Of a stretch of 64,000 bases of DNA, positions 40,289 to 51,000 are shown in pieces (the first letter of the stretch is position 1; each line of letters opens with the position of its first letter). The stretch spans positions 89,753,845 to 89,817,844 of the forward strand of contig NC_087062.1 of assembly GCF_963678635.1 (NCBI RefSeq), given 5' to 3'. The DNA comes from Symsagittifera roscoffensis. Its lineage: Eukaryota; Xenacoelomorpha; Acoela; Convolutidae. Under the pieces are notes generated by a model, which saw only the letters and a list, made by a program, of their open reading frames with translations, was not told the origin of the DNA and did not search any database. The position numbers and the translations under genes are program-made.

Positions 40289-42760
40289 CCGGTCAGGTCT
40301 GCGTCCCACCCGCCCTCCGTGACTAATCTTGCTTCCGAGAAAAAAATTTTCTTTCACCTTTACCCCATCTAAGGTCAGTTACTTTTGAAGAACCTCTTAC
40401 GTGAAGCTTTCACACTCACATTCCGCCCTTCGAGCGCAATGGCAATGCTTATTTTTTTTCTAACTGAACTCCCCAAGACTGTTCCAATAAATAGAACATA
40501 ACTATTGTGTTAATTTAAAACTGACATGTCCGACTGTGACGACTTTTTTGTGTCGCCCATGTGTGCCACAACGGGACCACATGCGTTTCCCATTCAGATG
40601 GCGTCTCAATTTTCAAAATACTGATTTGATTTATTTTTGCCGTCTTTTTAAAAATGAACGTATTACTTTATTCGAGTTCAAAAAATACCGAAAAACACCT
40701 AAAGATTGCAAGACAATTTTGTGACTGTCGTCTAAATTTGTTCTCTTTGTTGAAGGTCAATGATGCTCCCTAAGTGGGACCACAAGGGTCCCAGGGAGCA
40801 TCAGTAAAGGCTTTGGATAGTATGCCATTTTTGATTAAGACAAAATCTTTGACCAATTGTGTTTTTTTTCACAGTCCCTTATCCACTGCAAATGTAAAGA
40901 CTAATTTTTGTTTGAAGTTTTAAAAAATAATAATAACCTTTTCATTTGTGATGACTCGTATCACTCATAAATCAAATAAAGACTCTGACTACCCTTCTCA
41001 AGCATGAAAATAAATCAAACAGAAAAAAACGATTCTGGTTATTTCACACTGCTTTTTTTGTTAAATTTCAGATAGATTTTGAAAACTCTTTCTTCAAATT
41101 GTATGTCTGCCGAAAAAGAACAAAAATTACAAACTGAAACCATTTTGGTTAAATTAAGGCTCTTCACCCACCAAACTCGAAATTGCGAAGCTGAAACGAA
41201 CAATCGACAGCCCATTTTATAAGTTTCGTTTTATTTTTTCAAAACATGTGTCATATATTTTCAAAAGCAATTTATTAAAGTTTCATTTTTCACCAGAAAA
41301 GTAAGTCCGAAAAAAACAGATTTTTAAACACTGTCAAAAAATAAGGTGGCAATTAGTTTTACCAATGGAATCATAGTATATGATTAGGTTCAAAATAGTT
41401 TTCATAACCATTGAAAAGACGCTTACTCAATTTGAGAAATGTCCTCAATAACTTTTTTGGAAACATAAAAAACGGATATTGGAAAAGTTTTCTTAAAACT
41501 TATAGAAAAGAATTTTATGAGAAAAAGCATTACTAATATCACGTGTAAATTACGAGAATAGATTCAGGCCACATGCAAAATTTCAGCAGAAGCACTCAAG
41601 CATTTTTGAGAACGAAACAATTGTTCCAGAAATTGACAAAATAGTATATACACCAATTTTACCATAAATTGTCAAAATAAAAAAATCGCAAAAACTACAA
41701 ATTTTATCCAATTTTGACTTTTAAATACTCTATACCGACTAAATTGACTATGCTAAGCTCGAATCAACCATCAGAAACCATTTTTAATCGTTCTGCATTT
41801 TTTAAGTTTTTTTCCATCAAAAAGTTGAGTCAGAAATGGGAAAAAGATTTTTTTTTCAGAAAAACAAAAAAAGTTGTTCAAAATCAACTAAAAATCTAAG
41901 CCACTATTTTTGAACCTGCTCAGAATGGTTCTGGTGACCGAAGCCGTAAAAAGTACCCAATTCGAGGAAATTCGAAAAAACTCTTTTTTCAGCACTTTGA
42001 AAAAGTGGAAAAATGTAAAAAATAGTCTTCAAACAAATAGGATGAAAAAGTGATCAGTAAAAGCATCGATGCCGTGTCAAATGAGGATTGCATGCCAATT
42101 TTTGAAACAATCCAACGGGTTTTTTTTAAGAACGAAACCATTTTTTGACAATTTTAGTAGTAGTATTTACACTAATTAGTACCATATATGGTCAAAATTC
42201 AAAAATACAAAAAACTACAATTTTCATCCAATTTTGACCTTCAAATACTCTATACCCACTAATTTGACTATCGGGAGCTCGAATCAACCATCAAAAACCA
42301 CTTTTAATCACTTTCAAAATTTTTTATTTTTTAAATCAAAATGTTGAGTCAGAAATAGGAAAAAACAATTTTTTTCAAAAAGTCAAAAAAAGTTGTCCCA
42401 ATTGAATAAGCTCACTAAGCCACACTCTATGAACCTGTTCAGAATGGTTTTCATGACCAAAGCCGTAAAAAGTACCCAATTTGAGAAACTTCGAAAAATC
42501 ACCTTTTAGTTAACTCAAAAAAGTGGAAAAATCGGGTAAAATGGGCTTCAAACCGATAGGATCGAAAAGTGACCTTTATAAGATATGATTGCCGTGTCAA
42601 ATTAGGGCCGCATGCAAAAAATTAGAAAAATTCAACGAAACGTTTTTGAGAACTCGACAAATTTGGTCGTTTTGTTAAAGGTTAAATTTTAGAAATTTTT
42701 TGTCCGGAAGGGGCCCCTTCCCCTTCCTAAATGCTTTTTATGCTACACGCGACCATCTAG
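40289..42760. repeat. Array unit U6 (2472 bp), copy of U4
   Basis: Aligned to U4 at an offset of about 4975. Hairpins 40761-40803 and 42706-42727. The array ends exactly at CTAG 42757-42760, then unrelated sequence begins. Confidence 0.9.
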
Positions 42761-42909
42761 AACCCTATCAGAAAAAAATGTACGTAAAAGCCATCTAAAA
42801 ACTAAAATATACATACAAAAAAATAAAGAGAAACCTTTGCTTCTTATTGAAACCTTTCTTTGTCATAACTCTACATTTGTATAATTTGTGGCTTCTTTAC
42901 TTTACTTAG

Positions 42910-43247
42910 GAATTTGAAGGTAAAGCACCTGCTAGTCCCATGTTGACTCCTGGAAACCAAGCGTCCAAAAAGAATTCTATGACTTCTACGCGGCTGAAAT
43001 GCGACAGAAGGATTTCATAGCCACACAACACTATCAAGCTCTAGCTGCACAGCAAGATAGCCTGAACTCGGCTATTCAGAGACGATCAGACAGTGCTATT
43101 ATGATGGAACACCTGAAGAGCGTTGATGAATACAACAGACGATCGCAGCTAGATCGAGATATCATCGAGAGGAATGAAGCTGAGAGAAAGGATTGCTCAA
43201 TGAGATGTCAATTGGCAGCGAGTAGATTCAACCAAGAAGCAGAAATG
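42910..43247 (+). CDS. Coiled-coil exon, probable 5' exon of the Cys-X-Cys gene (one-base frame break)
   Basis: After acceptor TTACTTAG the exon reads EFEGKAPASPMLTPGNQASK, then changes frame in the AAAAA run (about 42969-42973) into EFYDFYAAEMRQKDFIATQH and a long Gln/Arg/Glu-rich helix ending NQEAEM, donor GTTAGG in phase 0. It joins in phase to NRQMLDSIAQLKNEQQ of the exon at 48040, continuing the same coiled coil. The frame break is either a one-base deletion or an assembly error. The acceptor implies earlier exons, none of which I found between 25.3 and 42.9 kb. Confidence 0.65.
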
Positions 43248-44618
43248 GTTAGGCCACGAACATTATATTTACTTTAAAACAAGGGCGGATTTAGGCCTCC
43301 CTTTGGTCTTATTCTACACAGAGGCGAAGCTGAGCTTCGCACCACCTGCGATGCAAAACAATCATAAAAAATGAAGTTAAAAAAAATTTTGAAAAAAAAC
43401 TAGGTGAACAAAAAGGAAAGACACCTAGGGCCCAGCTAAAGCTGAAGGCATGTGTGTGATTTTTTGAATTTAGTTACACCGATGCGAGACGAAATGCGTA
43501 TTTGAACAAATTAGACTTAGCCCAAAACCTCAGTTGTTTCTCTACTAAAATAAGTGAGAACAGTGAAAGTTTTTGAGATTTTCTTAAAAACATAATAATT
43601 TTTAAAAAAGTATTTTCTGTAGGGCGTATTCGCGCAACCGCTTCTTTCGATTAAATTTTTCATTTCAGATTTGATGGGGTAGTTTTAAAGAAGATTCAAA
43701 AAGTTTCTAAAAAAAACTGTCAAAAGCTGACTTTCCGAAATCCATATTTTTTTTGCAAATACCAGGTCTAGGCCGCTGTAAAAAAAAGACAAGATTCGCA
43801 AAATTGGGTTTCTCGATTGAACCTTTAATCTAAGAATTGGCACAATAATTTTCAAGAGTCACCAAACTTCCAAAAAACGGAAGTTTGAAGGCCATACTTG
43901 TTTGAAGGTCATAAATTTTTTTCAAAAGAAACTGAGCGTAGCAAATTACAGAGGTAAGCTTCCAACAACCTGTTGTGTCGATTGAACTTATGATATCAGA
44001 TTTGGCAGGTTAGTCATCGAGACAAGGCCAAAAAACGGTCAAAAATCATAAAGTTGACATTTCCGAGAATCGGCTTTTTGTTTTTAGGAAAATTGCGCAA
44101 AGCCGTTTATGCAGAAAAGATTCGCCCAACCTTTAATTCCGATAGAACCCAAAAACCCAGGTTTGGCAGGGTAGTTCGAGAAAAATGAAAAATTTTAAAA
44201 CTTCACTATTCCGAGGGACATAATTTTATGAGCAAGTTTGAGCTTACCCACTAGAGGAGGGGACCTTTAATATCATTTTATTTATTGAAACCAAAATCTC
44301 AGATTTGGTGGGTTGCTTTTTGAGGAAACGAAAAAAAAATCAAAAATATTGGTCAAATATTCCCCCATAAATTTTTTCGAAGGCTGTAGACAAAGGGGTA
44401 AAGCAAAAAGAGACCAGGGGGAAATGCAGATATACAAGGGTGTAGGCGCTCATTCTATGGTTAAGTCTTTTTTGAAAATCGGTGGAAGGGTTTTTGAAAC
44501 TAAACTAGCGTGTAACGCACCTCCGGTGCTTCAAATTTTTAACAACTCAAAAAAGCCTCATGTATTAAAAATAAGATCAGCATCTTTTGAGTGTACCCTG
44601 ATAGCACCCAATTACATT
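43248..44618. other. Intron-like non-coding stretch
   Basis: AT-rich. It begins with GGGCGGATTTAGG (43284-43296), the reverse complement of the CCTAGATCC-type repeat tail, so a minus-strand copy of that repeat probably starts here. Nothing else was assigned. Confidence 0.5.
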
Positions 44619-45776
44619 TCATGCATCAGCTGGCAATTGTTACTGCAAGGCTGTGAGTTGCAAATGTGATGACGCTGCTTCTGACATTGACAGCGAAATA
44701 GAATTCAACACAGGACCTCAAACAAGCAACAAGAAGTTCCAAACTGTCACTGAAACCCGCTCGATAGGCTGCGAGTGTAAAAAAGACAAGCGAGTTCAGA
44801 AGAATTCCCGCAACTGTTGCTGCAAAACTAACACAAACAAAATGGCAGGTGAAAATGAAGAGACTTCTGAATTTTCAACGGACGATGACTCATCAAGTGA
44901 AGATGTGCCATATCATTGTAATGATTCTTCTCAGTCGCAGAGCCGCTCGCGTTGTTTCAACCAATACGAATGTCCAAGTCCATGTAATGTACCTTTCACT
45001 AGACGGCCAATAATGTGAGAGTCGCTTTACATGGACGAAAGTCTCCCCCCTCTTCATCCATTCTGGGATCCAACATGTTCATTGCCACCAGGGGGCCCTA
45101 GGCCTTGTCAATCAATCCGAGATTACTACACCATGCAGTGTGGTCAGAATGATGGGTGCACTGCCGCCGGACCAGTAAATTTAACTCTTATAATAAATAA
45201 TGCAGTTAAAAAAAAGCTGAATTTGATTTTTTTTTCAGTGGGTTTCCCAGAATATGTGCAACTGTGGCTGTCTAGGAGGAAAAAAGACGTCAAAGAAAAA
45301 GAGTAAAGGATCATCGGCAAGTATATTATAGTACGATTCTTACACTCAACAGAACACTGGTAAAAATCGCATTGGTTGAATCACAGGCATTGATATTCGA
45401 TGACATATGACCAAATTTGATGACATACGACCATCTATACAAGTTATAACTAATTTGAACAAATATATCTATAGTAACTTTTTAGAAAAGAAGCACCCGG
45501 TCTTCCAGGTCATCAACGCAAAAATCAGATTCGGTTAGTATTTTTGGATAGGCCACAATAAACAACTATTTTCACCAAAAATAAAACCAATTCTTTATCC
45601 AAGGTCAATATAACTCGTTTTGCTTTTAGAAGTCGTCCGGGACGAAAAGCTCCAAGAGCTCATCTACGAAATCATCTACAAAACGATCATCCACAAAATC
45701 ATCTACGGTTCCGACAAACATTTCGGATCCCGTGTCAGAACCATTCAGCGAAGAAGTAGATGAGGAAGATGATGAC
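44619..45776 (+). pseudogene. Partial 3' copy of the Cys-X-Cys gene
   Basis: A 1158-bp fragment nearly identical to 52307-53461 and 59999-61149. It starts in the middle of the large exon (TCATGCATCAGCTGG) without promoter, start codon or splice acceptor. It carries a nonsense change (GGA to TGA at 45016-45018) absent from the other copies, so it is a dead duplicate. Sitting between the coiled-coil exon and the first full unit, it would lie in their shared intron. Confidence 0.85.
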
Positions 45777-45789
45777 AAGCTTCAAAAAC

Positions 45790-46590
45790 CATAGAAAACT
45801 TCGTATCTCGAATATTTTACAAACTTGAGCAGTCAAATTAGTAGACAAAATTCGCAACCCCTGAGAGTACTTTGACAGCTTCCCAACTAAAGGTTTAGGA
45901 ATTTCAAACTAAAAAAAAAATTAATTTCAAGTTTTCTGAATTTTTTTTTGAAAAATAATAAAAACGTTCTGCCTCAAAAACTACAAAGAATTGAGCAGCC
46001 TTACTTAGAGACAAGAATCGCAACGCCTGAGAGTACTCGGACAGCACCCAACTACACGGTTAGAAATTTCAAATTTTGAAGAAAAACTGTTAAATTTGAG
46101 TTTTCTGAATCACAAAAAACGTCTCATCGCGAAAATTTTAAGAATTTGAGCCGTCATATTCAGGGGCAAGGTTCGCAACTCCTGGGTGTATCATCAAAAA
46201 TTCCAACTACAGGATTTAAATCTTCAAAATGTTTGAATTTTTTTAAATCTAAGTGTTTTGAAAACTTTTGAAAAAATCATAAAACGTCATATCTCGAAAA
46301 CAAGGATTTGAGAAGTGAGATTTGGAGGCAAGATTCGCAACACCTGAGAGTAACCGGACAGCCCTCAACTATAGGGTCGAGATTTCCAATATTTCACAAA
46401 ATTTTTAAAAATTAAATTTTCTAGAAATTTTTGAAAAATTTCGAAAATTGCCGTATCTGGTAAACTAAAAGGATTTGGTTATTCATACATGGAAGCCAAA
46501 ATCTCAACACCCGAGGAAACCCTGACATCATCCCACTATTAGATCACTAATTTCAAACTTGGTTGCAATATCGTATATTGCATTGGTTTT
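45790..46590. repeat. Diverged tandem repeat of about 160 bp, five copies (unit 1)
   Basis: The phrase TTCGCAACNCCTGAGAGTA, or a variant, recurs near 45849, 46015, 46169, 46331 and 46500, each followed by GACAGC-CAACTA and an A/T-rich stretch. The same array lies in unit 2 at about 53475-54275. Confidence 0.75.
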
Positions 46591-46614
46591 CAACCATTGC
46601 AATATACGATATGG
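46565..46614. repeat. Long hairpin next to the 160-bp array
   Basis: AATATCGTATATTGCATTGG faces CCATTGCAATATACGATATG across a 7-base loop, giving a stem of about 20 pairs with one or two mismatches. The unit 2 counterpart (about 54250-54299) carries one extra mismatch. Confidence 0.75.
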
Positions 46615-47448
46615 CTAAAACGTGAAAAAAATATCTTTTAATAAAAATAATACGTTAAGAAAAGCTTAAACATGGCGAGATAGTGAAGCCCGAATTTGAA
46701 TATGTAATAGATTTTTTTTACAAAGAGATAAAATTTTCCAAAGCGTTTCAAAAAAAACTAAATACCAATCCCATACATGTTCATGAAACCTGTTTTTATC
46801 AAACAGGAACTCCAGCAAGCATGCCAAGCAAGAAAATGGAAAATCAAATTAGCCAATAAACAAAACCTACGAAGTGGAATCAAGGCCGACAATCTTTGAG
46901 CAGACACCAGTTGAGACAAAATAAAAAACTGATTTTGTGAACAACTTTTAACAGTTTTAAGTCGCCACCTGAAACTGCCCTGTATTAACTTGTACCCACC
47001 CGGTACTTAAATTTGAATTTTCATAAAAACAAGCATCTCAGCTGCTTTGCGATTCATAAGCGTAACAAAGCCGAAAATACCTGAGAAGAAACCCTTCAAG
47101 ACGAAAAAAATCCAAATTACTTTTAAAATTTTTCCCCTCAGAACAGACACACGCACTTAAAAATTTTTTGGACCTCAAAAAACGCTTAGGCCAGTAACTC
47201 GATACAAAAAAAAACCAATGAAGCCGAAAAAAAGACAAATTAAAAAGAAAATGTAACAACGTAATAATCAAATTTCGATTCGACCGGATTTTTTTAAAAT
47301 GCTGAAACACTAAGAGCAACTCAATGAAAATAGTCTGCAGCAAAAATAAACGATTTTCAAATGTGGCAACTAGGACGACAAAACGTAAGCAGACGAACAT
47401 ATGGCAAGCAATTTTATATGAAACAGAAAATTTCTGTTTGAGAAAAAC

Positions 47449-47520
47449 AGGTCCTGGTCAGATTCGAATCGAGGACCTTGGGCGTCCCAAGCATATTCAT
47501 TACCTCCAGGCTAAGTTGAC
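47449..47520 (-). repeat. tRNA-like SINE head (unit 1)
   Basis: Minus-strand A box TAGCCTGGAGG (47513-47503) and B box GATTCGAATC (47470-47461). The stems do not form a full cloverleaf. The D-arm region shares GTAAYGAAYATG with the element at 48820-48890, suggesting one SINE family. Unit 2 copy at about 55134-55205. Confidence 0.55.
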
Positions 47521-47639
47521 AGAGAAGGCATGGAAGTTTGAATTCATTATGAACCAAGATACAAGTGATTCAACTGATTTTGTTAAACTAGTTGTTAACC
47601 CGAAAAAAAAGCCTACATTCCAATTTGATAACCCTTGCT

Positions 47640-47862
47640 ATTCGCAAGCGTAGTGACATTAATTTTGGGCCAACCAACCCCAAAATTTATCTGAGGGTGC
47701 CAATATATACTTATTTTGAAGAGGAGCGCGCGCTGAAAAAACGAAAATTTTTGAACTTTGAACAACATTTTCCAAAAAGTGCCCAAAACGGCTAGAATAT
47801 ATTTTGTCGACAGAAAGGTCGACAAAATTGTCCCCTCGATAAAATCCTAGATCCACCCCTGC
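47640..47862 (+). repeat. Dispersed repeat with ATCCTAGATCC tail (unit 1)
   Basis: Ends AAAATCCTAGATCC followed by ACCCCTGC. Shares the tail with 1960-2345 and 5050-5332. Unit 2 copy at 55325-55547. It follows the tRNA-like head at 47449-47520 closely, but that head is on the opposite strand. Confidence 0.5.
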
Positions 47863-48039
47863 TTGAAAATGTCTGAGTCTGAAGGATCTTTCATCCCCTG
47901 AAGATGTAATTACCGGCTAAATTTTCAAATGATAATGATGAAAATAATAGTTTTGTTGCAGGTAGTTCAAAAACATTAGAAGAGACTTAATAGGTTCAAG
48001 CAACTTAAGTTCACAAACCAATCATTATTGTTCCTTTAG

Positions 48040-51000
48040 AATCGACAGATGCTTGACAGCATTGCTCAGCTTAAGAATGAGCAACAAAAACGCGACCAGG
48101 AATCAAACGAGAGATCCGCTACTCTACTCCGAATGAAAGTACAGGAGACGTTCTACAGCGCATGTGATTGTCTCGATTCTGAGGAGAGCGATTGTTCTGA
48201 AAAGGGAACCCAGACCCCTCGAAAGAAACAAAAGACTTGTTGTGACAAAGAAGAAGGGAAGTGTTACTGTTCATCCAATCAGGGAGGGGGAAGGGGAGGA
48301 GGGGGTGATTTAGGTACTATTACTTTGAGGATTTGCAACGAGTGTGATGGCGCCGGTGATCACAATTCGAACTCGAACAACAATAACCAACTGGCTCTTC
48401 CAGGTAATTGCAAGCAAAACCATGCCAACATTCACATGCGATACAAAAATATGTACCAGAATATCAGCGTTAAAAAATTACTGTAAAAAACGGCAGCATA
48501 TTTCATTTTTTGTACTTTTTTGAAAATTACAAATCGGTTTTTCTCGAGAAGACTTTTTCGAAATCTTTTAATGACGTTCGAATCACGACTGAAAGGCTTT
48601 AATATGATATATTAATCAACTTTCTCCGATAATTATTTGTGGTAGCAGATTTTGATTGGAAAATATAGAAAAGAAAAAATTCAAACACACCCGAATACTA
48701 AGCTCCTCTCTAGTTTTCAAATGGTCGGAACAATAACCAAATAGCCAAAATTCGGACAAGGCAAAATTTATTACTCTTTTGAATTAAAAATTCAAAGATT
48801 GAAAAAATGAGCAACATTTTTTGGCACGCTAAATCGAATCACGAATTTTTGTCTTCGCAGTCATGTTCGTTACCTCTACGCCAGAGGTGCGGATTAACGC
48901 ATTGATTTTAACCTCGAAATAAACTTTTAACAATTAGGTAGCAAGCCGACAGCCAATACTAAAAATTAACTTCATGAGAAAAATTGCATGCACAGCCCAT
49001 ATATGATCTAAGGGTGCCATATATGTAGTACGCAAGTGGCTTCACATGTTTCGGAAACTAATTACTGAGCTTAACTCGACAACCATGAAGCCGAAAAAAC
49101 ATAAGCAAAAAGTTAGAATAGGAATCATAGATACAATCGTTAGAACTCTGGATATAGACTAACACGGAATTTGCCTACGAATAAAAGATTTTTAAACTAA
49201 AAATTTAGAATCCCAGATACAAATAGCATGCAAGATACAAATTATTTGCCAGAAGTTAAAAAGTGGCCAGTAGCTTGATTCGAGTTTTGAAAATTAAAAA
49301 TGTCATAAAAGTGATTGTTATGCGTTTCAGATAATTGCATAACTTTCATATTTTTGGCAAACTCACTGATTTTTGCTCCGATCTCGGATTCCAAAGAAAG
49401 CAATTCCTCAAAAATTAGACCAAAAGTAGGCTAGCTACTAAATGACACAAAACCAACGAGTTACGCGATGAGAAACTGCACTCTCTATTCAATTCTACTG
49501 CAATTTTTGCATTCATTAAGCTACTCTATTATTGCCTTTCAATTGTCCGTCTACACGCATGTCACCCCTCCTAAATTGTATTGGGACATTTCGCCCCTCA
49601 TACATTTCACCCTTCATATTTCACAATTTAAGTCTCGCAATAAAAGTGGGGCGAAGTTTTTCAATAAATTTATTCTATGTATGGCTATTTTTCTGATTCT
49701 ATGGCCCTTTACTGAAAAAAAATACTACAAAAATTTACAATTGAACAAAAACTAATGTTATATATTTTCCTGAATCTGCCTGAATTAAAACCACAGGCTT
49801 TGGAATGTCAAGGCGGCCGCATTACCAGACCAAGTGGGAAGGAGACAGGAAATTATTAAGGTTCAATAATAAAGCAAACTCAATTTCTTACAAAATTGTA
49901 AGAAAAGTTATTTACGGGGGAAAAAGTCCAGTTCCCGATCATAAAACACTTGCTCTCGCAAGAGTAATCATATTCATGATAACGGTTGTTGTATCCTCAC
50001 CTTTCTCGTTCCTACACGTTCCTAGATAAATGGAAAACTATTCAAATAATCAGATTAAATAATAGGGAATCGCTGTAAATTGAATTAGAAAGCAAAAAAT
50101 CTTTATTTTAGGAGGATGTAATTGTAAAGGAGACAACAGTAACTCTCAAGCGCCTGGACAGTGCTTCTGCTCGACAAACAAGCCTCCGGATCAGCAAAGT
50201 TCGCAATAACCTTTTTCTCCATTTTCAAATTAGTATAAGAAGCTAGCTTACCAAAATTACTATTGATACGACAAATTTTTAAATAGATATCTCAATATAA
50301 TACAAAGCGGCGAAGCGAAAATTTGTATCACTTGCGATACATTGGAAGCAAAGCATTGCAAGCTAGCCTCCAATGCAGTTTTTCCGGACAAAAAAAATCA
50401 GATTCATAGATGCTGAAAAAACCACGGTCCGGCCGGGTAGAGGAGAAAATCAGCAATACTTGCATTTACAGGAAAAATTGCTTGCCGTGCAAAAACCCGT
50501 GATGGGGCAATTAAGCCGATAAAACATAACCAGGCAAGCAATAGACAGACAATGCAAATTTTCCCAGAAAAAAGTTCAAACCCCAGGCTTTAGAATGCCA
50601 AGGCGGCCGCATTACCTACAGACCAAGTGGAAAGGAGACTGGAAATTATTAAGGTTCAATAATAAAGCAAATTCAATTTCTTACAAATTTAAAATAAAAT
50701 TTGTTTACGGGGGAAAAAGTCTAATTCTCGATCATAAAACACTTGCTCGCGCAAGAGTAATCATATTCATGATAACGGTTGTTGTATCCTGACCTAATAT
50801 TTCTCGTTCCTACACGTTCCTAGATAAATTAAAAACTATTCAAATAATCTGATTAAATCATAGGGAATCGCTGCAAATTGAACAAGACAACAAAATTTTT
50901 TAATTTTAGGAGGATGTAATTGTAAAGGAGACCACAGTAACTCTCAAGCGCCTGGACAGTGCTTCTGCTCGACAAACGTGCCGCCGGACCAGCAAAGTTC

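Larger units (their letters stand above)
28388..42760. repeat. 14.4-kb head-to-tail array of six CTAG-bounded 2.2-2.5-kb units
   Basis: Six units: U1 28388-30603, U2 30604-32811, U3 32812-35315, U4 35316-37785, U5 37786-40288, U6 40289-42760. A CTAG precedes U1 (28384-28387) and ends every unit. U1 and U2 are near copies (offset about 2213). U3+U4 and U5+U6 form a near-identical 4.97-kb higher-order repeat. All share an internal GGGACC/GGTCCC hairpin about 460-490 bases in (shorter in U1/U2) and a terminal G-rich/C-rich hairpin about 30 bases before CTAG. No frame exceeds 82 codons. I know of no matching named family. Confidence 0.9.

Noticed and set aside
28388-42760. Canonical Helitron array.
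   Set aside because: CTAG ends and hairpins fit partly, but the hairpin lies about 30 nt from the end instead of about 10, units do not begin with TC, and no Rep/helicase is present. Kept as Helitron-like only in the findings.
28388-42760. CRISPR-like regularly spaced repeats.
   Set aside because: Repeat units are kilobases long with no short spacer structure; the sequence is eukaryotic.
47324-47653. A 109-codon ORF duplicated at 55009-55338.
   Set aside because: It spans a tRNA-like SINE head; the duplication is explained by the 7.69-kb segment, not by coding constraint.
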